Assembly (NCBI GenBank): GCA_902761955.1
Contig: CACWMM010000072.1
Location: 1-16,894, forward strand
From: Parafannyhessea sp902761955
GTDB lineage: Bacteria > Actinomycetota > Coriobacteriia > Coriobacteriales > Atopobiaceae
Direction of reading: 5' to 3'
DNA: 16,894 bases
Shown: piece by piece, positions 1-6,876 of the stretch
How positions within the stretch are numbered: the stretch's first letter is position 1
Layout of the letters: every line of letters begins with the position of its first letter
Made by a program: the position numbers and the translations under genes
The notes under the pieces: model-generated
The model's input: the letters and a program-made list of their open reading frames with translations, nothing else
What the model was told of the DNA's origin: nothing
Databases searched by the model: none

Positions 1-1
1 C

Positions 2-1414
2 ACGCCGGACGAGCTGCGCCGCATGCACGACGCCGTCGTGCGCCGCGGCACGGGCGCCCCGCTGCAGTACATCACCGGCGAGATGCCGTTTCGCCACATA
101 GTGCTGCAGTGCGAGGAGGGCGTGCTCATTCCGCGGCCCGAGACGGAGGTCCTGGTGGACGCCGCGCTCGAGGGCGTTGACGCGGCGCGCGCCTGCGGGC
201 GAGAAGCGCGCGTGCTCGAGGTGGGAACCGGCACGGGCTGCATCGCGTGCTCCATCGCGAGCGAGCGGCGCGGCACGCACGTGGTGGCGACGGACATATC
301 GCCGAAGGCGGCGGCGCTCGCGGAGCGCAACCGCGACGCGCTGGGGCTGGACGGCGCCGTCGAGGTGGTGCGCTGCGACCTGGCCGACGGGGTGGACCCC
401 GCGTACATGGGCGCGCTTGACGTGCTGGTCTCGAACCCGCCGTACATTCCTTCCGCCGTGGTGCCCACGCTGCCCGCGGAGGTGGAGGCGCACGAGCCGC
501 ACCTGGCGCTGGACGGCGGCCCGGACGGGCTGGACGTGTTCAGGCGCCTGCTTGAGCTTGCGCCAATGGCGCTCCGCCCCGGCGGCATGCTGTGCGTGGA
601 GCTGTTCGAGACGAACGTGGGCGACGCGGCCGAGCTCTGCCGCCGGCAGGGCGGCTGGGCCTCGGTAGAGGTGCGGCAGGACCTCACGCGCCGGCCGCGC
701 GTGCTGGTTGCCGTGCGCGAGGGTGACCTTGCTTCCACGGTGGACGCCGCGGCGGAGCGCGCGCTCGAGCTGCGCGAGAAGGTGGTCAGGGTGGACCAGG
801 CCGCGCCGGACGCCGCGGCCGTCAGGCGCGGGGGCAACGTCCTTCTCGCCGGGGGCGTGGTCGTGGTCCCCACGGACTCCGTGTACGGCATCGGCTGCGC
901 GGCGACGCCCCACAACCCCGGCCACGCGCGCACGTTTGCCATAAAGCACCGCGACCTTGCACAGACGCTGCCGTGGCTCGTGGCGGATGCGGAGGACCTG
1001 GACCGCTTTGGGCGCGACGTGCCGGCGTGGGCGTACCGCCTGGCCGAGCGCTGGTGGCCGGGCGCCCTCACGCTGGTGGTGAGGGCGAGCGCCGCCGTTC
1101 CCGCGGAGTACGTGCGAACTTCCGACGGCACGATCGCGCTGCGCCTGCCGGATTCCAACCTCGTGCGCGCGCTCGCGCGGCACCTGGGCTGCCCGCTGGC
1201 CATCACGAGCGCGAACACGCACGGCGAGGCCGCGGCCACGAGCGGGTCCGGCCTGGAGGAGCGCATCGTGCGCGAGGCGGACCTCACGTTCGACGCGGGC
1301 CCGGCGCCCATCGCCGTTGCGTCCACCATCGTGGGCTGCACGGGGGAGGAGCCCGTCGTGTACCGCGAGGGGGCCATTCCCGCGGCGGACATCATGGAGT
1401 GCGCACGCGGCTAG
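2..1414 (+). CDS. prmC: PrmC-Sua5 fusion: release factor glutamine methyltransferase + threonylcarbamoyl-AMP synthase (5' partial)
   Basis: The reading frame is open from base 2, so the N-terminus lies outside the window. The first domain is PrmC/HemK, which N5-methylates the glutamine of the GGQ motif in release factors. It shows the PLQYITG segment (58-78), the SAM-binding motif EVGTGTGC (218-241) and the catalytic NPPY motif (434-445). From about 790 a second complete domain of the YrdC/Sua5 family begins. That family makes threonylcarbamoyl-AMP from threonine, bicarbonate and ATP for t6A37 in ANN-decoding tRNAs. It shows PTDSVYGIG, the KxR motif (AIKHR, 941-955) and the ITSAN motif. Both activities are cytoplasmic and act in translation fidelity. 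The two genes are close neighbours in B. subtilis (prmC ... ywlC), so a fusion fits the ancestral order. No stop or frameshift separates the domains. Family assignment of both halves is secure; that both are active is inferred from intact motifs. Confidence 0.93.
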   Translation, partial: TPDELRRMHDAVVRRGTGAPLQYITGEMPFRHIVLQCEEGVLIPRPETEVLVDAALEGVDAARACGREARVLEVGTGTGCIACSIASERRGTHVVATDISPKAAALAERNRDALGLDGAVEVVRCDLADGVDPAYMGALDVLVSNPPYIPSAVVPTLPAEVEAHEPHLALDGGPDGLDVFRRLLELAPMALRPGGMLCVELFETNVGDAAELCRRQGGWASVEVRQDLTRRPRVLVAVREGDLASTVDAAAERALELREKVVRVDQAAPDAAAVRRGGNVLLAGGVVVVPTDSVYGIGCAATPHNPGHARTFAIKHRDLAQTLPWLVADAEDLDRFGRDVPAWAYRLAERWWPGALTLVVRASAAVPAEYVRTSDGTIALRLPDSNLVRALARHLGCPLAITSANTHGEAAATSGSGLEERIVREADLTFDAGPAPIAVASTIVGCTGEEPVVYREGAIPAADIMECARG

Positions 1415-1474
1415 ACGCGCCGTCATGCGCTATCGTGGTGGTGACAGATGACGCCCATACCAGAAGGAGCATGC

Positions 1475-1936
1475 ATGAAGATCGCAATCGCATCCGACCA
1501 CGCCGGTTTCTGCCAGAAGCCCGCGATGGTCGAGTACCTCAAGAGCCTTGGCCACGAGGTGATCGACTTTGGCCCGCAGAGCGCGGACCGCGTGGACTAC
1601 CCGGACTTCGCGGACAAGGTGGCCCGCTGCGTCGCCGCCGGCGAGGCAGACCGCGGCGTGCTCATCTGCGGCACCGGCATCGGCATGGCGCTCACGGCGG
1701 ACAAGGTGGTCGGCGTCCGCGCTGCCGTCATCCAGTCGCCGCTGTTCGCGCACCTCTTCCGCGAGCACAACGACGGCAACGTCGTGTGCATGTCCGGCCG
1801 CTTCACGCCGTTCGACGTCAACAAGGCCATCGTGGACGAGTTCCTCACGACCGATTTTGGCGGCGGCCGCCATGCCGGCCGCGTCCAGAAGATCATGCGC
1901 GAGGACGACCCCGGCTTCGGCGGGGTGGAGTGCTAG
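1475..1936 (+). CDS. rpiB: Ribose-5-phosphate isomerase B
   Basis: The 153-residue cytoplasmic enzyme interconverts ribose 5-phosphate and ribulose 5-phosphate in the non-oxidative pentose phosphate pathway. The N-terminus MKIAIASDHAG, the catalytic-cysteine segment ICGTGIGM (about residues 65-72) and the REHNDGN segment are all diagnostic of the RpiB/LacAB family, and length is normal. An upstream in-frame ATG at 1448 would add nine unrelated residues. The ATG at 1475 is preferred because AGAAGGAG (1462-1469) sits five bases before it and the protein then begins as its homologues do. Allose-6-phosphate or galactose-6-phosphate isomerase activity is possible within the family, but the core-genome position beside glyA and upp favours RpiB. 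Confidence 0.93.
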   Translation: MKIAIASDHAGFCQKPAMVEYLKSLGHEVIDFGPQSADRVDYPDFADKVARCVAAGEADRGVLICGTGIGMALTADKVVGVRAAVIQSPLFAHLFREHNDGNVVCMSGRFTPFDVNKAIVDEFLTTDFGGGRHAGRVQKIMREDDPGFGGVEC

Positions 1937-1980
1937 GGCACTCGCAGCCGTACGACAACCAGACGTGGAGGTAACCCAGC

Positions 1981-3194
1981 ATGTACCTTGAGCACCTGAG
2001 GCAGGAAGACCCCGAGGTCGCGGCCTGCGTGGACGACGAGCTCCAGCGCCAGCGCGACTCCATCGAGCTCATCGCGTCCGAGAACTTCGTCTCGACCGCC
2101 GTGATGGAGGCCGTCGGCTCGCCGCTCACCAACAAGTATGCCGAGGGACTTCCCGGCAGGCGCTACTACGGCGGCTGCTGGGCGGTCGACAAGGTCGAGA
2201 GCCTGGCCATCGAGCGCGTGAAGCGCCTGTTTGGCAGCGAGTTCGCCAACGTGCAGCCGCACTCTGGCGCGCAGGCCAACTACGCGGCCGAGTCCGTGTT
2301 CGCCAAGCCCGGCGACACCATCATGGGCATGGACCTCTCCAACGGCGGCCACCTCACGCACGGCTCCAAGGCAAACTACTCCGGCAGGCTGCACGAGGTC
2401 GTCTCGTACGGGCTCGACCCCAAGACGGAGCGCATCGACTACGACGACGTCGCCGCGAAGGCCGAGAAGTGCCACCCCACGCTGATCATAGCGGGTGCCA
2501 GCGCCTACCCCCGCGTGATCGACTTCGAGCGCTTCGCCCGGATCGCTCACGACAACGGAGCGGCGCTTCTCGTCGACATGGCCCACATCGCCGGCCTCGT
2601 CGCGACGGGCGCGCACCCCAGCCCCGTCCCGTACGCGGACGTCGTCACGTCCACCACGCACAAGACCCTGCGCGGCACGCGCGGCGGCATCATCCTGTGG
2701 AACAACCCGGACTACACCAAGCGCCTGAACTCCGCGGTGTTCCCCGGCTCGCAGGGCGGCCCGCTCGAGCACGTCATCGCAGGCAAGGCCGTCGCGTTTG
2801 GCGAGGCGCTCAAGCCGGAGTTCGCCACCTACATCGACAACGTCTGCAAGAACGCGAAGGCGCTCGGCCGCGGCATGCAGTCCAAGGGCCTGCGCCTCGT
2901 GACGGGTGGCACGGACAACCACCTGCTGCTCGTGGACCTCACGCCCGCGAAGGACATCACCGGTCGCGACGCGGAGCAGGCGCTCGAGCGCGTCGGCATC
3001 ACCGTCAACAAGAACACCATCCCCGGCGAGCAGCGCTCGCCCTTCGTCACGAGCGGCATCCGCAGAGGGTCGGCCAGCTCATCGGCAAGACCGTGTTCGC
3101 ACTCCAGAACGACGAGGGCTTCAAGATCGACGACGTCAAGGCCGAGGTCGCCCAGATGCTCGCGCGTCACCCGCTCTATCCGGAGCTCGCGTAG
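1981..3194 (+). pseudogene. glyA: Serine hydroxymethyltransferase, interrupted near the 3' end by an internal loss and frame change
   Basis: SHMT is PLP-dependent and converts serine plus tetrahydrofolate to glycine plus 5,10-methylene-THF, the main one-carbon source. Residues 1-361 (1981-3063) match the family well: SIELIASENF, YYGGC, NVQPHSGAQAN, the PLP-lysine segment TSTTHKTLRG (Lys228) and RSPFVTSGIR. Immediately after SGIR the expected conserved block, about IGTxAxTTRG plus roughly eight further residues, is absent. The normal C-terminus (VGQLIGKTVFALQNDEGF ... HPLYPELA) continues in another frame to the TAG at 3192-3194. If read straight on, the first frame runs to 3372 into upp with an unrelated tail. 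About 18 codons plus one base seem to be missing, so this is a deletion, not a simple indel. The start ATG follows GGAGG (1967-1971). In a living cell the gene is probably intact; see the findings on an assembly artefact. Confidence 0.88.
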
Positions 3195-3218
3195 CGCCGG
3201 CGCGCGCGGCAGATGCGC

Positions 3219-3224
3219 TACTAT
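3219..3224 (+). promoter_or_regulatory. Possible -10 element upstream of upp
   Basis: TACTAT lies in the 108-bp glyA-upp gap, followed by a purine-free stretch and 78 bases from the upp start codon. No convincing -35 hexamer is found 16-18 bases upstream, which is common in high-GC actinobacteria. This is a weak call based only on resemblance to TANNNT. Confidence 0.25.
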
Positions 3225-3267
3225 GCTCTTGGCATATAGCAAACGGCCGGCCTGCGGGCACAGGCCA

Positions 3268-3283
3268 GGGCGCCGCGGCGCCC
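3268..3283. repeat. 16-bp perfect GC palindrome ahead of upp
   Basis: GGGCGCCGCGGCGCCC is identical to its own reverse complement. It ends five bases before the upp Shine-Dalgarno sequence (GGGAGG, 3289-3294). As RNA it could fold only as a tight hairpin, and as DNA it could be a dimeric protein's site. The function is unknown, and in DNA this GC-rich chance occurrence is possible. Confidence 0.4.
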
Positions 3284-3302
3284 CAGTCGGGAGGACTCAC
3301 GC

Positions 3303-3944
3303 ATGGAGTTTGACGAGAAGCGCTTCCAGATCATCGACCACCCCCTCGTGCAGCACAAGCTGCACATCCTGAGGGACAAGAACACCTCCACGAAGGACTT
3401 CCGCGAGCTCGTGACCGAGCTGGCCGTCTTCGAGGGCTACGAGGCCATGCGCGACCTCCCGCTCGAGGACGTCGAGGTCGAGACCCCGCTCGAGAAGACC
3501 ACGTGCAAGCAGATCGCCGGCAAGAAGATTGCGATCATCCCCATCCTGCGCGCCGGCCTCGGCATGGTCGACGGCATCCTGACCCTCGTGCCGTCCGCGC
3601 GCGTCGGTCACGTCGGCATGTACCGCGACCCGCAGACGCACGAGCCGCACCAGTACTACTGCAAGTTCCCGCCCGCGATCGAGGACCGCACCTGCCTCAT
3701 CGTCGACCCGATGCTCGCAACCGGCGGCTCGCTCACCGCGGCCATCAAGTTCCTGCGCGACGCCGGCGTGAGGGACATCCGCTGCCTCACGCTCGTCTCC
3801 GCGCCGGAGGGCGTCAAGGCCGTCCTGGACTTCGACCCGGACGTTCGCCTCTACACCTGCGCGCTCGACCGCCAGCTGAACGAGAACGCCTACATCCTGC
3901 CGGGCCTCGGCGACGCCGGCGACCGCATCTACGGCACGAAGTAG
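3303..3944 (+). CDS. upp: Uracil phosphoribosyltransferase
   Basis: The 213-residue cytoplasmic enzyme salvages uracil by joining it to PRPP, giving UMP. The PRPP-binding motif VDPMLATGGS (residues 134-143) and the C-terminal uracil-binding segment YILPGLGDAGDRIYGT (197-212) are intact. The segment AIIPILRAGLGMVDG (77-91) is also characteristic, and length is normal (about 209 in the family). The start ATG follows GGGAGG (3289-3294) by eight bases. It sits after glyA as in the B. subtilis glyA-upp-atp block. A strong terminator at 4028-4084 separates it from the ATP synthase operon. Confidence 0.96.
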   Translation: MEFDEKRFQIIDHPLVQHKLHILRDKNTSTKDFRELVTELAVFEGYEAMRDLPLEDVEVETPLEKTTCKQIAGKKIAIIPILRAGLGMVDGILTLVPSARVGHVGMYRDPQTHEPHQYYCKFPPAIEDRTCLIVDPMLATGGSLTAAIKFLRDAGVRDIRCLTLVSAPEGVKAVLDFDPDVRLYTCALDRQLNENAYILPGLGDAGDRIYGTK

Positions 3945-4016
3945 GCCAGCGCCACCAGCCGGCCAGCGCCAGTCGGCCAGCGCCACCGGGCAGCCGGCGC
4001 CACCCGGCGCCAGCAC
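3944..4016. repeat. GC-rich imperfect tandem repeats just after upp
   Basis: The 11-mer GGCCAGCGCCA occurs three times, at 3944-3954, 3961-3971 and 3975-3985. Two shorter CCGGCGCCA copies follow at 3994-4002 and 4004-4012. Spacing is irregular (17, 14, then 10 bases), so this looks like a slippage-prone low-complexity patch and not a CRISPR or a designed operator array. The first copy overlaps the last base of the upp stop codon. Confidence 0.6.
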
Positions 4017-4027
4017 GGCGCGTAACG

Positions 4028-4084
4028 CGGGCGAGAAGAACCATGCGCCAGAGGTGCGCGCGTTCTTCTCGCCCGGCGCTTTTT
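4028..4084 (+). terminator. Rho-independent terminator of upp
   Basis: Arms CGGGCGAGAAGAAC (4028-4041) and GTTCTTCTCGCCCG (4062-4075) are a perfect 14-bp match around a 20-base loop. GGCGC and then five T residues (4080-4084) follow. The stem is followed closely enough by the T-run for intrinsic termination, and it lies 84 bases after the upp stop codon. The loop is itself GC-rich and could pair internally. Confidence 0.85.
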
Positions 4085-4362
4085 CCTGCTAGGCGCCCCT
4101 TTGGCCCCATGCGCGACCGGCACGCGCGGTGTGCCTACACCTAACGTGGGGGCAGAGTAAAGTGTAGGTTTCGTAGCGTTTTTTGACCTTTGTTCAAAAA
4201 TGGAGCTCAAGGCAAAAAGGGCTGCGGAGCTGCGAAAACGCTCGCTCGCGCCCATTTTGCGCGCCCGGGGGAGCAAGCGTTCCAAAATTGAGATTGTGGA
4301 CTTTGCCCCAAAACGAACCTAAACTACTGCTCGCTAACCCTATCTGGCGTATCGAGGTATGC
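4085..4362 (+). promoter_or_regulatory. Leader/intergenic region of the ATP synthase operon with overlapping inverted repeats
   Basis: About 280 bases without a credible gene, noticeably richer in A and T than its surroundings. Inverted pairs seen: CCTACAC (4134-4140) with GTGTAGG (4162-4168); AGCGTTTT (4175-4182) with AAAACGCT (4235-4242); TTTTTGA (4180-4186) with TCAAAAA (4194-4200); AAAATGG (4197-4203) with CCATTTT (4252-4258). The second pair shares bases with the third, and the third with the fourth, so these foldings exclude one another. TTGACC at 4183-4188 resembles a -35 hexamer, but no good -10 lies at the right distance. The operon promoter is probably in this stretch, but I cannot place it. 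Confidence 0.45.
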
Positions 4363-4680
4363 ATGAACCAGACGCTCGCAATCGCATTGGGTGCCGCCTG
4401 CGGAATAGTTGGCGCTATTCCCTCCGGCGTCCTGTTTGAGCGGGCCCTCAAACGGGGTACAAAGGATAGCGTTAGCGTGGAGGCGGGGCTTGCCAGTACC
4501 ATGGCCTCGTTTCTGTTTCTGTCGGCGGCGATTTACGTGGCGCATCTGCTGATGGGGGACTACGACCTCTGGTTTGGATGTTCCGCGGTGGTGGTGTTCC
4601 TCGGTTTCTGGGGAATTGAGTCAGTAAAGGGCTGGAAGGCCGCGCAAGGACCTGCCTCGCCTGGAGGGAAGGACGAATAG
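4363..4680 (+). CDS. Small three-helix membrane protein in the atpI position
   Basis: The 105-residue protein has three hydrophobic stretches (about residues 4-24, 42-64 and 69-87), a short basic loop (ERALKRGTK) after the first, and a polar glycine- and lysine-containing tail. It has no motif I can name. It occupies the place of atpI, the small membrane protein gene that precedes atpB in many bacteria and assists c-ring assembly or ion supply. AtpI usually has four helices and about 120-130 residues, so homology is not shown. The ATG at 4363 has GAGG (4354-4357) five bases upstream. Its TAG shares one base with the atpB GTG start, which indicates translational coupling. An ATP synthase accessory role is inferred from position only. 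Confidence 0.8.
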   Translation: MNQTLAIALGAACGIVGAIPSGVLFERALKRGTKDSVSVEAGLASTMASFLFLSAAIYVAHLLMGDYDLWFGCSAVVVFLGFWGIESVKGWKAAQGPASPGGKDE

Positions 4681-5477
4681 TGAACCCGCTAGCAAGTTTG
4701 TCCAAAGAGATGGAAGAGCTCGTCAGTAGCTTCATGTCCGAGGCCATCGTTGGCAACACGACCGTCGGGCTCACGCAGTACATCTTCTTCATGCTCATCG
4801 CGATCGCCATCCTGCTGATCGTCGTCTTCTCGTTCAAGAAGAAGCAGTCCGCGAGCCTGGTGCCGCAGGGCTTCTTCGTAAACGGCATGGAGTTCCTCGT
4901 CGAGTTCGCCCGCGACGACCTCTGTGTGAGCCTTCTGGGCGACAAGTGGAAGAGGCACTTCCCCTTCATCGCGGCGGTGTTCTTCTTCATCCTGTTCAAC
5001 AACATCGTCGGCGTCATCCCCGGCTGCCACCCCGGCACCGGCACGATGGGCGTGACGGCGGCGCTGGCGCTGTGCTCCTTCGTGTATTACGTCGCGGTGG
5101 GCATCAAGCGCATGGGCGTGCTCGGTTACCTCAAGAGCATGGCACCCGCGGGCCTGCCCGGCCCCATGGCCGCGATGGTCTGGGTCATCGAGCTCTTCTC
5201 CAACCTGCTTCGCCCGATCACGCTTGCCATTCGTCTGTTCTGCAACATGTTCGCCGGACACGTCGTCATGGGCACGTTCGCCATCCTGGCGTCCCTGTTC
5301 GTCGAGCCGCTGCTGCAGGGCTTCTCCGCGGTCGCGCTCGGCCAGGCGACCGTCTCCGTGTTCTGGATCCTGCTCCTGATCATCATCTATCTGGTCGAGA
5401 TTCTGGTCGCCGTCATCCAGGCGTACGTCTTCGCCTTGCTGTCGGCCGTCTACATCCAGCTCGTCGAGAACGAGTAG
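4680..5477 (+). CDS. atpB: F1Fo ATP synthase subunit a
   Basis: The 265-residue integral membrane subunit forms the proton half-channels against the c-ring. The essential arginine lies in RPITLAIRLFCNMFAG (Arg185, equivalent to E. coli Arg210). The C-terminal helix pair with VEILVAVIQAYVFALLSAVYI (about 239-259) is typical. Five to six hydrophobic segments are visible (about 31-52, 94-114, 122-144, 163-190, 197-218, 224-258). The GTG start at 4680 shares its G with the preceding TAG and is served by GGAGGGAAGGA (4663-4673). First core gene of the atp operon. Confidence 0.96.
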   Translation: MNPLASLSKEMEELVSSFMSEAIVGNTTVGLTQYIFFMLIAIAILLIVVFSFKKKQSASLVPQGFFVNGMEFLVEFARDDLCVSLLGDKWKRHFPFIAAVFFFILFNNIVGVIPGCHPGTGTMGVTAALALCSFVYYVAVGIKRMGVLGYLKSMAPAGLPGPMAAMVWVIELFSNLLRPITLAIRLFCNMFAGHVVMGTFAILASLFVEPLLQGFSAVALGQATVSVFWILLLIIIYLVEILVAVIQAYVFALLSAVYIQLVENE

Positions 5478-5493
5478 CGTCACTTGGTTACTC

Positions 5494-5549
5494 GCGGGCC
5501 CCACGCCCGCTGGTATACGTAGGTCAAGAAATCGCCCGGAAGTTGGGCG
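5494..5549 (+). promoter_or_regulatory. Two small hairpins in the atpB-atpE gap
   Basis: GCGGGC (5494-5499) pairs with GCCCGC (5505-5510). CGCCC (5533-5537) pairs with GGGCG (5545-5549). They lie in the 90-base gap, and the second ends six bases before the very strong atpE Shine-Dalgarno sequence. They could help set the high c-subunit yield by affecting RNA processing or stability, but this is inference from position. Confidence 0.35.
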
Positions 5550-5567
5550 AATGACAAAGGAGGAATC

Positions 5568-5759
5568 GTGGGAGTCATCGGTTATGGTCTCGGCGTTATT
5601 GGTGCTGGCTTTGGCATCGGTCTCGCGGCATTCGGAGCAACTACGGCCATGGCGCGTCAGCCCGAGGTCCAGGGCCGTCTGTTCACGGTCTTTATTCTTG
5701 CGTCCGCTTTCGTCGAGGCACTCGCCCTCATCGGCTTCGTCGTCACCCTCATTTCGTAA
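5568..5759 (+). CDS. atpE: F1Fo ATP synthase subunit c
   Basis: The 63-residue two-helix proteolipid builds the rotating c-ring. The first helix has the glycine repeat GYGLGVIGAGFGIG (5-18), the polar loop is ARQPE (29-33), and the proton-carrying carboxylate is Glu50 in FVEALALIG. There is no Ser/Thr after this Glu and no matching Gln in helix one, so the sodium-binding signature is absent and proton coupling is expected. It is about seven residues shorter than the usual 70, lost from both ends, with the core intact. The GTG start follows AAAGGAGG (5556-5563), one of the strongest ribosome binding sites here, fitting the need for many c copies. Confidence 0.95.
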   Translation: MGVIGYGLGVIGAGFGIGLAAFGATTAMARQPEVQGRLFTVFILASAFVEALALIGFVVTLIS

Positions 5760-5798
5760 CTACCGAGAAGGACGAGCAGAGCTGAGTTGGAGGCACGT

Positions 5799-6407
5799 AT
5801 GAACATCAACATCAAGGGGCTTTCGCGCATCGTGGGGGCATCTGCCGCCACCGTCGCCGCCTCTGTGTTCGCGCCTACGCTCGCGCTTGCCGACATGCCG
5901 AGTGGTCCCGACCTTCTTCTCCCCAAGCCCGCGGAGTTCATCCCGGCGCTCATCGCGTTTCTCGTCATCTGGTTTGTGCTGGCCAAGCTCGCTTGGCCTT
6001 CCATCCTCGGAATGATGGAGAAGCGCCAGAAGAAGATTCAGGACGACCTGGATTCGGCGGCCGAGTCTAAGGCGAAGGCGGCCGAGGAGGCCAAGAGCTA
6101 CGAGCAGGCGATCCGTGACGCCCACAAGGAGGCCGACAAGATCGTCGCCCAGGCGAAGCGCGAGGCCGAGGAGGAGCGCTCCCAGATTCTGGCAAAGGCG
6201 CAGCGCGAGGCTTCGGACATCATCACGAAGTCGCACGGCGCCGTCGAGTCCGAGCGCAAGAAGGCCATGATTGAGCTCTCGAGCTCCGTCGTCGACCTTT
6301 CCGTCGAGATCGCGAGCAAGGTCATCGGCAACGAGCTAAGCGAGGAGCAGCAGCGCAAGCTTGCTGAGAAGTACCTTGCGGAAGTGAGTGTCCCAGATGA
6401 GCGCTAG
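5799..6407 (+). CDS. atpF: F1Fo ATP synthase subunit b with signal-like N-terminus
   Basis: The 202-residue peripheral-stalk subunit joins Fo to F1. A single membrane helix (about residues 46-66, ALIAFLVIWFVLAKLAWP) is followed by a long charged heptad-like region (75-190) rich in Ala, Glu and Lys that forms the stalk coiled coil. Before the anchor there is an extra hydrophobic stretch (about 10-31) ending in LALA/D with basic residues ahead, which resembles a cleavable signal peptide. Start: ATG 5799 follows TTGGAGG (5787-5793); a TTG at 5787 in the same frame would add four residues inside that site and is rejected. The gene overlaps atpH by 11 bases. Confidence 0.94.
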   Translation: MNINIKGLSRIVGASAATVAASVFAPTLALADMPSGPDLLLPKPAEFIPALIAFLVIWFVLAKLAWPSILGMMEKRQKKIQDDLDSAAESKAKAAEEAKSYEQAIRDAHKEADKIVAQAKREAEEERSQILAKAQREASDIITKSHGAVESERKKAMIELSSSVVDLSVEIASKVIGNELSEEQQRKLAEKYLAEVSVPDER

Positions 6408-6876
6408 GCGCAGCGAAGACGAGAAGGTAGAGGCGTACTCCAGGGCCCTCATCGAGGCTGGTCGTGCCTCCGGGCGCGCGAACGCCGACCTCGTGCAGTG
6501 GGAGCATGCACGCAAGTTCTCCCCCGAGGTTCTTGAGACCCTGAGCGCGATGCGCGACGCGGATGACCTTGACCTCATTCCAAAGGTCGCGCGTCAGTAC
6601 AAGCACATCTTGGACTCGGAGGACAAGACGGTGTCCGTCACCGTCACCACGTCCGTGCCCATGGACGACGACCTTCGCGAGAAGGTTCGCGCAAAGGCCG
6701 AGAAGGACCTCAAGGCTCCCGTTTATCTCGTCGAGCGCGTCGACCCGACCATCCTCGGCGGCATTGTGCTGGAGGCGCGCGGTCACCGCTATGACGCGTC
6801 CGTCAAGGCGCAGCTGACGAACATCAGGAAGACGCTCGCCTCGACCTTCGTCGGAAGTGATGAGCATGACAGATAA
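6397..6876 (+). CDS. atpH: F1Fo ATP synthase subunit delta (short)
   Basis: The 159-residue subunit caps F1 and binds the b stalk. The C-terminal half is standard: TVTTSVPMDDDLREKV, then VERVDPTILGGIVLEARGHRYDASVKAQL. The N-terminal domain is only about 70 residues where about 105 is usual. It goes from SRALIEAG straight to ADLVQWEHARKFSPEVLETL, so a block of 20-35 residues may be absent in frame, either naturally or like the losses in atpA and atpD. The ATG at 6397 follows GGAAGTGAG by eight bases. A GTG at 6388 would add three residues and overlap that site. It overlaps both atpF and atpA by 11 bases. Confidence 0.88.
   Translation: MSARRSEDEKVEAYSRALIEAGRASGRANADLVQWEHARKFSPEVLETLSAMRDADDLDLIPKVARQYKHILDSEDKTVSVTVTTSVPMDDDLREKVRAKAEKDLKAPVYLVERVDPTILGGIVLEARGHRYDASVKAQLTNIRKTLASTFVGSDEHDR

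Noticed and set aside
1933..2922. Reverse-strand open frame of 329 codons within glyA
   Set aside because: Antisense to well-conserved SHMT coding sequence; no independent support.
3060..3070. Programmed ribosomal frameshift in glyA
   Set aside because: No slippery sequence is seen, and a shift would not supply the missing conserved residues. The same holds for atpA at 7147 and 7846.
3944..4016. CRISPR-like array
   Set aside because: Repeats are only about 11 bases with spacers of 3-6 bases and irregular period; no cas genes.
4201..4502. Reverse-strand gene in the atp leader
   Set aside because: It overlaps the small membrane protein gene on the other strand and lacks a ribosome site and family match.
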